Position numbers and translations under genes: made by a program
Shown: in pieces, positions 1-8,417 of the stretch
How the letters are laid out: each line of letters begins with the position of its first letter
Position numbering within the stretch: the first letter of the stretch is position 1
Notes under the pieces: model-generated
Database searches by the model: none
What the model was told of the DNA's origin: nothing
The model's input: only the letters and a program-made list of their open reading frames with translations
Assembly: GCF_017991995.1 (NCBI RefSeq)
Contig: NZ_JAGOPN010000019.1
Span: 85,913-149,912 of the forward strand
Source of the DNA: Pseudacidovorax sp.
GTDB lineage: Bacteria; Pseudomonadota; Gammaproteobacteria; Burkholderiales; Burkholderiaceae_C
Direction of reading: 5' to 3'
Length of the DNA: 64,000 bases

Positions 1-32
1 TCGGGGTCGTCTTCCAGGAGGGCGATGTTCAT
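1..32 (-). CDS. Response regulator, N-terminal fragment (runs off the window)
   Basis: Only about ten codons are inside the window. They read MNIALLEDDP, the usual beginning of a receiver domain, with the acidic pair that binds the metal ion. The ATG overlaps the stop codon of the upstream PAS/PP2C gene in an ATGA arrangement, so this is very likely the sixth gene of the same operon, translated by coupling. The output domain lies outside the window, so whether it is an OmpR-type, LuxR-type or single-domain regulator cannot be said. Confidence 0.6.
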   Translation of the reverse strand, partial: MNIALLEDDP

Positions 33-3000
33 GCGGGCTGGGAGTGGGGTTGGGGGCGGTCCTGGGATTGGACGGCCGAGGGGGCGGCCAGATCGTGACG
101 GGACTGCAAACTCCCGCCAGGAGCGGCCTCGTCCAGCCAGCGGGTGAGCCGCACGGTGCTCACGCCGTCGTGGTGCAGGTAGTCGACCTGGTCGCAGGCC
201 TTGCGGATGATGGTCAGGCCGAAGCCGCCTTCGGGGTACTCGTCGAAGTTGGTCGGCAGCTCGTCCTCGGGCGGCACGTAGGGCTCGCCGATGTGGATCA
301 GCGACACCTCCAGCGCGTCGGGCGGCCGCCGCAGCAGCGCCTCCACCGGCGCCTGCGGCAGCCGCCCGCGCGTGTGGCGCACGATGTTGGTGAAGGCCTC
401 CACCACCGCCACGGTGAACAGGCCACTGGCCGGCGAGGTCTGGCCGGCCTCGGCCAGGCCGCGGTCCACCAGGGCCCGCAGGGCGCCGATGGCCCCCGGC
501 TCGGCGGGCAGTTCGAGGCGCTGAACGGGCTGCTGCGGGTCGAACACCCGCACCGTGGCCAGCGTCACGTCGTCGGTCAGCATGGTGCCGGCCAGCAACT
601 GCTGGCGCATGCGGTGCAGCATGGCGGCCGGCGTGGCATGGTGCTGGGCCAGCCGGCGGAAGGCGGCATGCACCTGCTGCACGCCCACGCGCTCGCCGTC
701 AGCCAGGCGGGCGTCGCACAGGCCGTCGGAATGCAGCAGCAGGGCGTCGCCCGGGCCCACGGGCCGGCTTTCCTGCGTGAAGCGGGTGTCGGCCAGCACG
801 CCCAGTGGCGGATGCTGGTTGCGCAGCAGCGCTACGGCGCCGCCCGGGCCGATGTGCATCACCTCCTCATGGCCGCAGCCGCACCAGGTGAGCAGGCCGC
901 GCGCCAGGTCGATGCGCACGTAGGCCAGGGTGACGAAGGTCTCCAGCGCTTGCAGGTGCGGTGTCATGGCCGCGTGCACGGCGTTGAGGATGTCGGCCGG
1001 CTCGGGCGTGGCGTCGCGGGCGGCGGGCTGCATCATCAGTTCCACGAGCGAGCGGCTGAACTGCATCTTCACGGCCGCGCCCAGCAGCGCGGCATTGACG
1101 CCCTTGCCCATCACGTCGCCGGCGATCAGGTCCACGCAGCGCGGGCCCGGGCGCATCACCTCGAAGAAGTCGCCGTCGATGTCCTGCGAGGCATGGTTGA
1201 AGCTGCTCAGCCACAGGCCCGGCAGGTCCACGGCAGGCGCGGCCACCAGCAGCGAGGCCTGGATGCGGGCGCTGATCATCACCTCCAGCTGGCGCGCGGC
1301 GCGCAGGTCCTCGCGGTGCTGGCGCTGCTCCTCGATGTCCTCGACGATGCCGATCAGGTAGAGCACGCGGCCGCGGTCGTCGTGCGCCAGCGAAGCCGTG
1401 AGCCGCACCCACAGCGGCCGACCCGTGGCGCGCACCAGCCGCGCCTCCAGCCGCAGGCTGGAACCGGCGCCGTCGAACAGCCGTTCGGTGCCTTCCATCA
1501 CGGCGGGTGCGTCCAGCGGATGCAGCAGGTGCTGCAGCGGCAGGCCCAGCAGCGCGGCGGCGTCGCGGCCGAGCAGGCGGCACAGCGTCTGGTTGACGCG
1601 CACCAGCTGCTGCTGCCGCTCGTCCAGCAGGAAGATGCCCACGGCCGCCTGCTCGAAGGTGGCGCGGGCGCGCACCTCGCTGTCGCGCAGGGCGCGCTCC
1701 ACGCGGCGCTGCTCCGAGATGTCGCGCATGGTGGCGGTGAACAGCGTCTGCGCGCCGGCGCGCACCGCCACCACCGTGGCCTCCACCGGGAAGTGCTCGC
1801 CGTTGGCCCGCAGCGCCATCACGTCGATGCGGCCGCCCCCATGCATGCCCACGCCGGCGCCGCGCAGGGCGTGCATCGCCCGCTGGCGCATGGCGCGCCG
1901 GGCCTCGCCGGGTGCCAGCAGGCGGTGGATGGGGCGGTGCAGCGCCTGCTCGCGCGGCAGGCCGAACATGCGTTCGGCCGCGGGGTTGAAGTCGACCACC
2001 TTGCCGCGGGCGTCGGCGGTGACGACGGCGTCGAGTGCGCTGTCGAGCACGGCCTGGTGCCGGGCCTGGGCGGTGCTCAGGGCCGCCTCGTTGGCGCGCT
2101 GGTCGGCGATGTCGGTGACGAAGCCCAGCACATGCATGGCCTCCTGGCCGCCGCGCGTCACGGGCAGGGCCACGCCGCGCAGCAGCATCCACTTCCAGCG
2201 GCCGTCGGCGCAGCGCACGCGGGCCTCGCAGTGCAGGCTGGCGAGCTCCCGGCGCAGATGGCGGGCGAGCCGGTCCGCCAGTGTGTGCCGGTCCTCGGGA
2301 TGCAGCAGGGCCAGCCAGGCGGCGCTGTCGTAGCGGCATTCGGCCGGCGGCTCGCCGCGCATGGCGGCCCAGCGCTCGCTCAGGTCGACCCGGCCGTCGG
2401 GCAGCCGCCATTCCCACAGCGCGTCGCCCGACGCCGCCAGCGCGCGGCGCCAGCGCTGGGCGCGCTGCTCGCCCTGCGCATGCAGGCGCGCCAGGGTGGC
2501 GCGCGCCGTGCGCTGGCTGGCGATGCTGCGGCGCAGCGCGCGCAGCGCCAGCAGCACGATGGCGAGTGTGAACAGGGTCAGGGCCACGCCGGGGCGGATC
2601 TGGCGCAGCAGGTACTGCAGCAGCGGCTGTCGGGGCTGGACGACCAGGACCTTCAGGGGCCGCTGCGGCAGCCATTGCTCGGCGGCCAGGTCGCCGGCGG
2701 CCACGGCACCGGCCTGCGTGCCGGCCTGCCAGGGCGCGCGCGCGCTGGCCGTCAGCACCTCGCCGCTGCGGCCGACCAGCACGGCCCAACCCCCACGCTC
2801 CTGGGCGAGCGCCTCGGTCAGCCGGTCCAGGCCGTCGGCCTGCAGGAGGGCCACGGCCCAGCCTCGCTGGCCCGGCAGGGAGCGCAGCACCGGCACGACC
2901 CCGCCCGGCGCACGTTGCGCGAGGGCGGGGGGCAGTGCGGCCGCGGACAACCGCCGGCCGACGCACGGGTCGCAGGCGGAGGCCGTGGCCGGTAGCCCCA

Positions 3001-3472
3001 GACTGGCGGGCGGCGGCAGCAGTGTCGCCCCGCCCTGCGTCAGGCCTGCGCCGCGCTCGTCGAGCGCGAGCACCGCCAGCAGTTCGTGGTCCCATGGTGG
3101 CCGCAGGCCTTCCCCGGCGGTGGCAGGCAGCGCGGCCGCCCCGGGCGCGGCCGGCAACGGGCCGGCCGGCATGGCCGCTGCCAGGGCCCGCGTGGCCGCT
3201 TCCGCCCGGTCCAGGCTGGCGTCCACCAGGCTGGCGAGCGCCGCGGCATGCAGCCGGGCATGTTCCCGCGCTTCGTCGCGCAGATTGTTCCAGCCCAGCG
3301 CAAGCCGGGTGGCCAGCGTCAGCAGCACCGCGACGGCCACCAGCAGGCCCACCCAGCGCAACTGCTGCTCGCGCCGGCGCAGGGCGCGTTCCAGTGCGGC
3401 GTCGGGGCCGGCGTCGGCGCGCGGGTGCGGACCTGCGTCCTGGCCCGCCTCAGTCGAAGGAGGCGACGGCAT
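29..3472 (-). CDS. Membrane PAS sensor with SpoIIE/PP2C phosphatase and anti-sigma-type HATPase
   Basis: This 1147-residue protein combines the two opposing enzymes of a partner switch. Residues about 37-60 and 291-312 are membrane helices enclosing a periplasmic sensing region. Three PAS domains follow (about 340-455, 470-595 and 600-720). The PP2C domain (about 750-950) keeps the metal-binding signatures GDF, GDVMGKG, HSDGL and TDDVT. The end (about 975-1110) is an RsbW-like HATPase with an EAFTNIVRH N-box and a GGFGL G-box. By family knowledge the phosphatase should dephosphorylate, and the kinase phosphorylate, a STAS antagonist. Such a protein (3450-3791) is encoded just upstream, overlapping by 23 bases. 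The target sigma or anti-sigma factor is not in view. Domain boundaries are estimates. Confidence 0.85.
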   Translation of the reverse strand: MPSPPSTEAGQDAGPHPRADAGPDAALERALRRREQQLRWVGLLVAVAVLLTLATRLALGWNNLRDEAREHARLHAAALASLVDASLDRAEAATRALAAAMPAGPLPAAPGAAALPATAGEGLRPPWDHELLAVLALDERGAGLTQGGATLLPPPASLGLPATASACDPCVGRRLSAAALPPALAQRAPGGVVPVLRSLPGQRGWAVALLQADGLDRLTEALAQERGGWAVLVGRSGEVLTASARAPWQAGTQAGAVAAGDLAAEQWLPQRPLKVLVVQPRQPLLQYLLRQIRPGVALTLFTLAIVLLALRALRRSIASQRTARATLARLHAQGEQRAQRWRRALAASGDALWEWRLPDGRVDLSERWAAMRGEPPAECRYDSAAWLALLHPEDRHTLADRLARHLRRELASLHCEARVRCADGRWKWMLLRGVALPVTRGGQEAMHVLGFVTDIADQRANEAALSTAQARHQAVLDSALDAVVTADARGKVVDFNPAAERMFGLPREQALHRPIHRLLAPGEARRAMRQRAMHALRGAGVGMHGGGRIDVMALRANGEHFPVEATVVAVRAGAQTLFTATMRDISEQRRVERALRDSEVRARATFEQAAVGIFLLDERQQQLVRVNQTLCRLLGRDAAALLGLPLQHLLHPLDAPAVMEGTERLFDGAGSSLRLEARLVRATGRPLWVRLTASLAHDDRGRVLYLIGIVEDIEEQRQHREDLRAARQLEVMISARIQASLLVAAPAVDLPGLWLSSFNHASQDIDGDFFEVMRPGPRCVDLIAGDVMGKGVNAALLGAAVKMQFSRSLVELMMQPAARDATPEPADILNAVHAAMTPHLQALETFVTLAYVRIDLARGLLTWCGCGHEEVMHIGPGGAVALLRNQHPPLGVLADTRFTQESRPVGPGDALLLHSDGLCDARLADGERVGVQQVHAAFRRLAQHHATPAAMLHRMRQQLLAGTMLTDDVTLATVRVFDPQQPVQRLELPAEPGAIGALRALVDRGLAEAGQTSPASGLFTVAVVEAFTNIVRHTRGRLPQAPVEALLRRPPDALEVSLIHIGEPYVPPEDELPTNFDEYPEGGFGLTIIRKACDQVDYLHHDGVSTVRLTRWLDEAAPGGSLQSRHDLAAPSAVQSQDRPQPHSQPA

Positions 3473-3791
3473 CCTGCCGGTCCGGGAAGATCTGGAACAC
3501 GCGGTTCATGCGCATCAGTGCCAGCAGCGCCTGCACCGTGGGCGTGAGGTTGCACAGCCGCAGGTCGCCACGCCGGGCATTGAGCTGCCGCAGGCAGGAG
3601 ATCAGCGCGCCCAGGCCCGAGCTGTCGATGAACTTCACGCCCTGCAGGTCGAACACCACCCGCGTCGCCGTGGGGCCGACCAGGGCCTGCATGGTCTCCT
3701 TGAACTCGCGCACGTTGCTGGCGTCGAGGTTGGCCTCGCGCAGGGCGATCACGACGATGTCGTGTCCGGCGGGGTGGCTGCTGATTTCCAT
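3450..3791 (-). CDS. STAS-domain anti-sigma factor antagonist
   Basis: This 113-residue single-domain STAS protein resembles SpoIIAA/RsbV. The phosphorylation loop reads FIDSSGLGAL, so the serine normally modified by an RsbW-type kinase is present. It overlaps the HPt gene upstream by 43 bases and the PP2C/HATPase gene downstream by 23 bases, so the three products are probably made together. In the usual scheme the unphosphorylated form binds an anti-sigma factor or another partner. Pseudomonas HsbA is a comparable protein that acts on motility and biofilm control. The partner here is unknown. Confidence 0.85.
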   Translation of the reverse strand: MEISSHPAGHDIVVIALREANLDASNVREFKETMQALVGPTATRVVFDLQGVKFIDSSGLGALISCLRQLNARRGDLRLCNLTPTVQALLALMRMNRVFQIFPDRQDAVASFD

Positions 3792-4087
3792 GGTGGCGTG
3801 TCTCCGTCGCGGGCGGGGGCGATCAGGCCGTCGAGGGCGGCCTCCAGTGCATCGAGGGCCTGGCGGATGCCGGCCGGGTCGGTCTGCCCTTCGGCATGGC
3901 GCGCCAGCTCGCCCAGCGCGGCGAAGCCGTAGCTGCCGGCGGCACCGGCCAGGCGGTGCAGCGCCTGCTGGCGGCCCTGGGCATCGGCGGCCTCCAGGAT
4001 GGCCGCCCGGCGCTGGGGCAGGCCGTCGAGGAAGCGGCGGCGCAGCGCCGCGTAGGCGGGCCCGCCGCGGTCAGCCCCGGGGCCCAC
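3749..4087 (-). CDS. HPt phosphotransfer protein
   Basis: This 112-residue stand-alone histidine phosphotransfer domain carries the conserved phospho-accepting histidine in HRLAGAAGSYGF (His44). It has no catalytic domain and so should shuttle phosphate between receivers. The start is a GTG 17 bases inside the preceding response-regulator gene. The neighbours suggest a relay from the kinase at 4547-6010, but this sequence does not show which receiver donates or accepts. The proline/threonine-rich C-terminus is poorly conserved in such proteins. Cytoplasmic. Confidence 0.75.
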   Translation of the reverse strand: MGPGADRGGPAYAALRRRFLDGLPQRRAAILEAADAQGRQQALHRLAGAAGSYGFAALGELARHAEGQTDPAGIRQALDALEAALDGLIAPARDGDTPPWKSAATPPDTTSS

Positions 4088-4550
4088 GGCCGTGCTCCCA
4101 GTACATGCGGATGTCCTGCGGCAGGCGCACGGGGTCGAAGGGCTTGACGATCACACCGGTGGCACCGTGGCGCAGCAGCTCCTCCAGCTGTTCGGGCATC
4201 GCCTTGGCAGTGAGGAAGACCACCGGCACGCCTTCCATGCCGGGCAGCTGCCGCAGCTGCTGCAGGGTCTGGGGGCCGGACAGCTGCGGCATCATGACGT
4301 CCAGCAGCACCAGGTCGGGCCGGAAGCGGGGGGCGGCCTGCAGCGCCTCGGCACCGCTGCCCACCGCGCAGACCTCGTAGCCGCCGATCTCGCGCAGGCT
4401 GAAGTCGAGGATGTAGCGGATGTCGTCGTCGTCCTCCACGCACATCACGCGTCGCAGCGCGTCGTCGCCGTCGAGGGGGGCGTCGATCCGAACACCGTCG
4501 GCTTCGCCTGCGGTGCAGGCACTCTTCGGAACAGCCGGGTGAACGCTCAT
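4071..4550 (-). CDS. Single-domain response regulator
   Basis: This protein of about 159 residues has an N-terminal extension of about 35 residues followed by one receiver domain. It has the acidic pocket (VEDDDD), phospho-accepting Asp84 in LVLLDVMMP and the lysine in VIVKPFD. There is no output domain, so it probably passes phosphate on or acts by protein contact. Its ATG overlaps the stop of the kinase gene (ATGA), and its end overlaps the HPt gene by 17 bases. The same reading frame stays open far upstream through the kinase gene. The start at 4550 is preferred because it gives the coupled overlap and a normal receiver length. Confidence 0.8.
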   Translation of the reverse strand: MSVHPAVPKSACTAGEADGVRIDAPLDGDDALRRVMCVEDDDDIRYILDFSLREIGGYEVCAVGSGAEALQAAPRFRPDLVLLDVMMPQLSGPQTLQQLRQLPGMEGVPVVFLTAKAMPEQLEELLRHGATGVIVKPFDPVRLPQDIRMYWEHGRGPRG

Positions 4551-6010
4551 GGCACCGCCCTCGCGCGGGCCGGCTGCGGGGCCGGTTCGGCCGGGAACCA
4601 GACGTCGAAGGTGGAGCCGACCTCGCCGGCGCCGGGCGCGTAGCCGATGCGTCCACCCATGCGCTGTACCAGCAGCCGCGCCAGGTGCAGGCCCAGGCCG
4701 GTGCCGCCGGGCCCGCGCTGGTCGCCGCCCTCGGCCTGGGCGAACTTCTCGAACAGGTGGGAGCGGAACGCCGCCGGCACGCCGCGGCCCTGGTCGGTGA
4801 CGGCGATGCGCTGGCCGTCGCCGGTGTCGCTGAGCTCGATGAGCACCGTCTGGCCGGGCGCCGAATGCTTGATGGCGTTGGAGATCAGGTTGGCCAGCAC
4901 CTGCAGCAGGCGGTCGGCATCCACGCTGGCGCCGCGGCCCGTGACCGGCGTGGTGGCCGGGCAGCGCAGCCGCAGCTGCACGCCGGCACGCGCCGCATAG
5001 GCCTGCGCGGCGCTCACGGCCTCGCCGGCCAGCGGGGCCAGCGCCTGCGACTGGCAATGCAGGGTCATGCGGTCGCCTTCGAGCTTGGCCAGGTCCAGCA
5101 CGTCGTCGATCAGCTTGCCCAGGCGCTCGCCGTTGCGCTGCGCGGCGGCCACCAGGGGCTGTGCGGTCGGCGGCAGCCGGCCGGCCACGCCCGAGGCCAG
5201 CAGGCCGACGGCGCCGAGGATGGAGGTCAGCGGCGTGCGCAGCTCGTGGCTGACGCTGGCCAGGAATTCGTCGCGCATGCGCTCGTTGCGCAGCGCCTCG
5301 GTCAGGTCGCGCAGCACCCAGGTCGTGCGCACGGCGCCGCCCTCGCACCAGCGGCTGGCGCTGGCCTGGGCCCAGAAGCCGTTGCCGTCGGCCGTGCGCA
5401 GCCACAGGCGCTCGCCGGTGGCGAGCTGGCCGGGCGCCGCGCCGATGACGGCCTCCAGTGGCTGGCCGGCCAGGCTGCGCGCGCCGGCCGCGCCGAAGTG
5501 GCGCAGCGCGGCGCGGTTGGCGTCCACCACCATCGCCTGCGCGTCCACGGTGACGACGGCGTCGGCGATGTTGTCCTGGATGCCGCGCTGGCGCTGCAGC
5601 TGGCGCCGCCAGTCGGCCAGCAGGGCCGAGCGCTGGGCCTGGCGTGCCAGCCGGGCCTCCAGCAGGGCGTCGCTCAGCCCGAGATGCAGGCAGTCGTCCA
5701 TGCCGGCCGCGAAGGCCTCGATGGCGCGCGCCTCGTCCGGCGCCTCCAGCAGCGACACGATGGGCAGCCACGGGTCCCCGGCACGCAGGCGGGCACAGGC
5801 CCGTTCGGGCTCCCACTCGCCCGGGCCCGGCAGCCACAGCAGCACGTCCGTGGGAATGCCCGAGCCCAGCCAGGCGACGGCCTCGCCCACCCCGGCCACG
5901 GGGCGCACGCGGTGGCCTGTGCGCCCGAGCCGGGCGCACAGGGCGGCGCGCGCGGCCCCGTCGGCGCCGACGACGAGGACGTGAAAGGTCGGATAAGGGT
6001 TGGAAGGCAT
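4547..6010 (-). CDS. Sensor histidine kinase with degenerate receiver and PAS domain
   Basis: The 487-residue product has no membrane segment. Residues about 8-125 fold-match a receiver but lack its chemistry. The phospho-Asp position is Trp59/Leu60 (DVLLWLPG), the acidic pair is reduced, and the conserved lysine is Leu110. A PAS domain (about 145-240) follows. Then come the H-box SHELRTP (His255) and a HATPase with GPGGTGLGL near the C-terminus. It heads the minus-strand operon and should phosphorylate the adjacent response regulator. The start at MPSNPYP is chosen because the receiver fold begins right after it. Upstream in-frame codons are possible but look non-coding. No clear Shine-Dalgarno is seen. 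Confidence 0.8.
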   Translation of the reverse strand: MPSNPYPTFHVLVVGADGAARAALCARLGRTGHRVRPVAGVGEAVAWLGSGIPTDVLLWLPGPGEWEPERACARLRAGDPWLPIVSLLEAPDEARAIEAFAAGMDDCLHLGLSDALLEARLARQAQRSALLADWRRQLQRQRGIQDNIADAVVTVDAQAMVVDANRAALRHFGAAGARSLAGQPLEAVIGAAPGQLATGERLWLRTADGNGFWAQASASRWCEGGAVRTTWVLRDLTEALRNERMRDEFLASVSHELRTPLTSILGAVGLLASGVAGRLPPTAQPLVAAAQRNGERLGKLIDDVLDLAKLEGDRMTLHCQSQALAPLAGEAVSAAQAYAARAGVQLRLRCPATTPVTGRGASVDADRLLQVLANLISNAIKHSAPGQTVLIELSDTGDGQRIAVTDQGRGVPAAFRSHLFEKFAQAEGGDQRGPGGTGLGLHLARLLVQRMGGRIGYAPGAGEVGSTFDVWFPAEPAPQPARARAVP

Positions 6011-6353
6011 GGAGAAAGGTGTTCGGCTTGTCTCGTGGTTGTGCCGCTGTGCGTGACCGGCAGGTGACACAGGGTCAGGCAAAAGGTAACAAGCCGTTCT
6101 GTCCTGAATCTGAACATCCGACCGCGGCGCAGGGGCTCCGCGGGCGCATGCCGGTCGCTGCCATGGGCGTTCTCCCCATGCTGCGAGCTCATTTGGGACA
6201 TGAAATTGACGCAAATCAAGAAACGGCGGCCTGCCTTTCCCGGGCGACAAAAGACACAGAGAAGAAACGATTTGTCACGTATTGTTAGCTCCAATCTGTT
6301 TCCACGACCTGTCCGGATCTGCCCGGGCAGCGCCGGACAGCCAAGGAACAGCG
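6011..6353. promoter_or_regulatory. Divergent spacer between the signalling operon and the chemotaxis operon
   Basis: This 343-base stretch has no credible gene. It is distinctly less GC-rich than its surroundings between about 6180 and 6300, as expected for divergent promoters. It contains the FNR/Anr-like site listed separately. No unambiguous -35/-10 pair could be fixed on either strand. Confidence 0.55.
6206..6219. promoter_or_regulatory. FNR/Anr-type binding site
   Basis: TTGACGCAAATCAA matches the FNR consensus TTGAT-N4-ATCAA at nine of ten defined positions. It lies 134 bases before the aer-like ATG and 195 bases before the kinase ATG of the opposite operon. An oxygen-responsive regulator here would fit the PAS-containing, Aer-like receptor encoded first in the chemotaxis operon. 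Which of the two operons it controls is not determined by the sequence. Confidence 0.6.
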
Positions 6354-8033
6354 ATGCGGATCAACCTGCCGATCACCACCCAGGAGCGCCAGTTGCCGGC
6401 CAACGGCTTCATGGTCTCGCGCACCGACCTCAAGGGCCGCATCACCTACGTGAACGGCACCTTCGTGGACATCAGCGGCTTCGCCGAATCGGAGCTGCTG
6501 GGCCGGGCGCACAACATCATTCGCCACCCCGACATGCCGCCGGAGGTCTTCGCCGACATGTGGGCCACGCTGGCGCAGGGCCTGCCGTGGACCGGCATCG
6601 TCAAGAACCGCTGCAAGAACGGCGACTTCTACTGGGTGCGGGCCAACGCCAGCCCCATCTGCGCCGATGGCCGCATCGAGGGCTACATGTCGGTGCGCAA
6701 CAGGCCCTCGCCCGAGGATGTGCGCGCCGCCGAGCAGCTCTACGAGCGCCTGCGCAAGGGCGGCAGCCGGCTGCGCGTGCGCCAGGGCGAGCCGGTCGGC
6801 CCGGTCTGGGCCGATCCCATGGCCGCACTGCGCCGCCTGCCGCTGCGCCGGCGCATGGCCTGGGCCACGGGCACGCTGGCGGCGGCCAGCGCCGCAGTGG
6901 GTGCGTGGCTGGCCTGGAGCGGCGCGGCCGGATCGGCGACCGGCCTGCTCGCCGGCCTGTCCGCCGCCTCGGCCCTGGCCTGGACGGTGCTGGGCCTGAT
7001 GCTGGAGCGCACCGTGCTCGGCCCGCTGGATGCCGCAGTGCGCACCGCCCGCGCCATCGCCAGCGCCGACCCGCGCCGCTTCGTGTTGCGCCGCGGCGAC
7101 GAGACGCGGGCGCTGGTCAGCGCCCTCAACCAGATGAGCGCCAACTTCGTCGCCGTCATCGCCGACGTGGGCAGCGGCGTGGCAGGCGTGAGCACCGCCT
7201 CGACCGAGATCGCGCAGGGCAACCTGAACCTGTCCTCGCGCACCGAGGAGCAGGCCAGCGCGCTGGAGGAGGCGGCCGCGTCGATGGAGGAGCTCACCAG
7301 CACCGTGGGCCAGAACGCCGAGAACGCGCGCCAGGCCAACGAGCTGGCGGTCTCTGCCTCGCAGGTGGCGGCCCGGGGCGGCGGCGTGGTGGCGCAGGTG
7401 GTGCAGACCATGGCCTCGATCCACGGCTCGTCCAAGCGGGTGGTGGAGATCATTGACGTGATCGACGGCATCGCCTTCCAGACCAACATCCTGGCGCTCA
7501 ACGCCGCGGTGGAGGCCGCCCGCGCCGGCGAACAGGGCCGCGGCTTCGCGGTGGTGGCGGCCGAGGTGCGCCAGCTGGCGCAGCGCTCGGCCCAGGCCGC
7601 GCGCGAGATCAAGGCGCTGATCGACGACGCCGTGGCCAAGGTGGACGCCGGCACGCGCCTGGTGGGCGAGGCCGGCAGCACCATGGGCGAGGTGGTCGAC
7701 AGCGTCAAGCGCGTCACCGACTTCATCGGCGAGATCGCCGCGGCCAGCGCCGAGCAGACCGCCGGCATCCAGCAGATCAACCAGACGGTGATCCAGCTCG
7801 ACCAGGTGACGCAGCAGAACGCCGCGCTGGTGGAGGAGGTGGCCGCCGCCTCCGCCGCGTTGGAGGAGAAGGCCCAGCACCTGGGCCAGGCGGTGAGCGT
7901 GTTCCGCGGCGCCGGTGCGGGCGGCCGGACGGCCCCCGCCGCCCACGCCGGCGCCTTCGACGACGCCGGCGAGGAGGGCGCCGGCGCCTTCGCCGACGAC
8001 CTGCCCCCGGCCTCCCGCCTGGCCCATGCCTGA
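6354..8033 (+). CDS. Aer-like PAS-containing methyl-accepting chemotaxis protein
   Basis: This 559-residue receptor begins with a PAS domain (about 15-115) typical of energy/aerotaxis sensors; the stretch [16 protein letters not shown] is very characteristic of Aer. Two hydrophobic stretches (about 165-215) form a membrane hairpin without a large periplasmic domain. A HAMP-like linker and an MCP signalling domain (about 270-520) follow, with the conserved hairpin [20 protein letters not shown]. There is no CheR-tether pentapeptide at the end. AAGGA stands seven bases before the chosen ATG, which removes 24 upstream in-frame residues. It is the first gene of the chemotaxis operon. The PAS domain probably binds FAD, but this is inference from the family. 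Confidence 0.85.
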   Translation: MRINLPITTQERQLPANGFMVSRTDLKGRITYVNGTFVDISGFAESELLGRAHNIIRHPDMPPEVFADMWATLAQGLPWTGIVKNRCKNGDFYWVRANASPICADGRIEGYMSVRNRPSPEDVRAAEQLYERLRKGGSRLRVRQGEPVGPVWADPMAALRRLPLRRRMAWATGTLAAASAAVGAWLAWSGAAGSATGLLAGLSAASALAWTVLGLMLERTVLGPLDAAVRTARAIASADPRRFVLRRGDETRALVSALNQMSANFVAVIADVGSGVAGVSTASTEIAQGNLNLSSRTEEQASALEEAAASMEELTSTVGQNAENARQANELAVSASQVAARGGGVVAQVVQTMASIHGSSKRVVEIIDVIDGIAFQTNILALNAAVEAARAGEQGRGFAVVAAEVRQLAQRSAQAAREIKALIDDAVAKVDAGTRLVGEAGSTMGEVVDSVKRVTDFIGEIAAASAEQTAGIQQINQTVIQLDQVTQQNAALVEEVAAASAALEEKAQHLGQAVSVFRGAGAGGRTAPAAHAGAFDDAGEEGAGAFADDLPPASRLAHA

Positions 8034-8054
8034 GGCCTCATCCAAGGAGTCGCC

Positions 8055-8417
8055 ATGAAGATCCTGATCGCCGACGACAGCCGCGCCATGCGGCAGGTCA
8101 TCGCCCACATGCTGCGCGAGGCCGGCTTCCGCGGCCACCACATCGTCGAGGCCGCCGACGGCCAGCAGGCGCTGGCGGCCGCCCATGCCGAGTCGCCCGA
8201 ACTGATCATCTCGGACTGGAACATGCCCGCGATGACCGGCATCGAGCTGCTCCATGCCCTGCGCGCCGAGGCGTCGACGACGCCCTTCGGCTTCGTCACC
8301 ACCGAGGTCAGCGCCGAGATGCAGCAGCAGGCCTTCGATGCCGGGGCGGCCTTCCTCATCGGCAAGCCCTTCAGCGCCGAGGACTTCCGCGTGGCGCTGG
8401 TGGACCTGCTCGAATGA
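8055..8417 (+). CDS. cheY: CheY-type response regulator
   Basis: This 120-residue single receiver has the acidic pocket IADDS, phospho-Asp in IISDWNMP, a TTE switch segment and the lysine in LIGKPF. The DWNMP signature is the one seen in CheY. AAGGAG precedes the ATG. The stop overlaps the start of the CheC/CheX-like gene (ATGA). It should carry the signal from CheA to the flagellar switch or act as a phosphate sink. A second CheY is encoded at 11055-11423, and which one binds the motor cannot be told. Confidence 0.85.
   Translation: MKILIADDSRAMRQVIAHMLREAGFRGHHIVEAADGQQALAAAHAESPELIISDWNMPAMTGIELLHALRAEASTTPFGFVTTEVSAEMQQQAFDAGAAFLIGKPFSAEDFRVALVDLLE

Noticed and set aside
44..2995. A 983-codon open frame on the plus strand opposite the PAS/PP2C gene
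   Set aside because: It is a product of high GC at third positions. It is rich in Gln, His, Arg and Gly without any domain, whereas the minus strand has complete domain motifs.
4551..5939. Extension of the response regulator at 4071-4550 upstream into the kinase gene as one 622-residue protein
   Set aside because: The added part is an Arg/Ala/Gly-rich shadow of the kinase frame. The coupled ATG at 4550 gives a normal receiver.
6285..8255. Long minus-strand frames opposite the Aer-like receptor and cheY, and similar frames opposite the second MCP and cheA
   Set aside because: Their products are low-complexity His/Gly/Ala/Arg strings mirroring the real genes; no family pattern or ribosome site.
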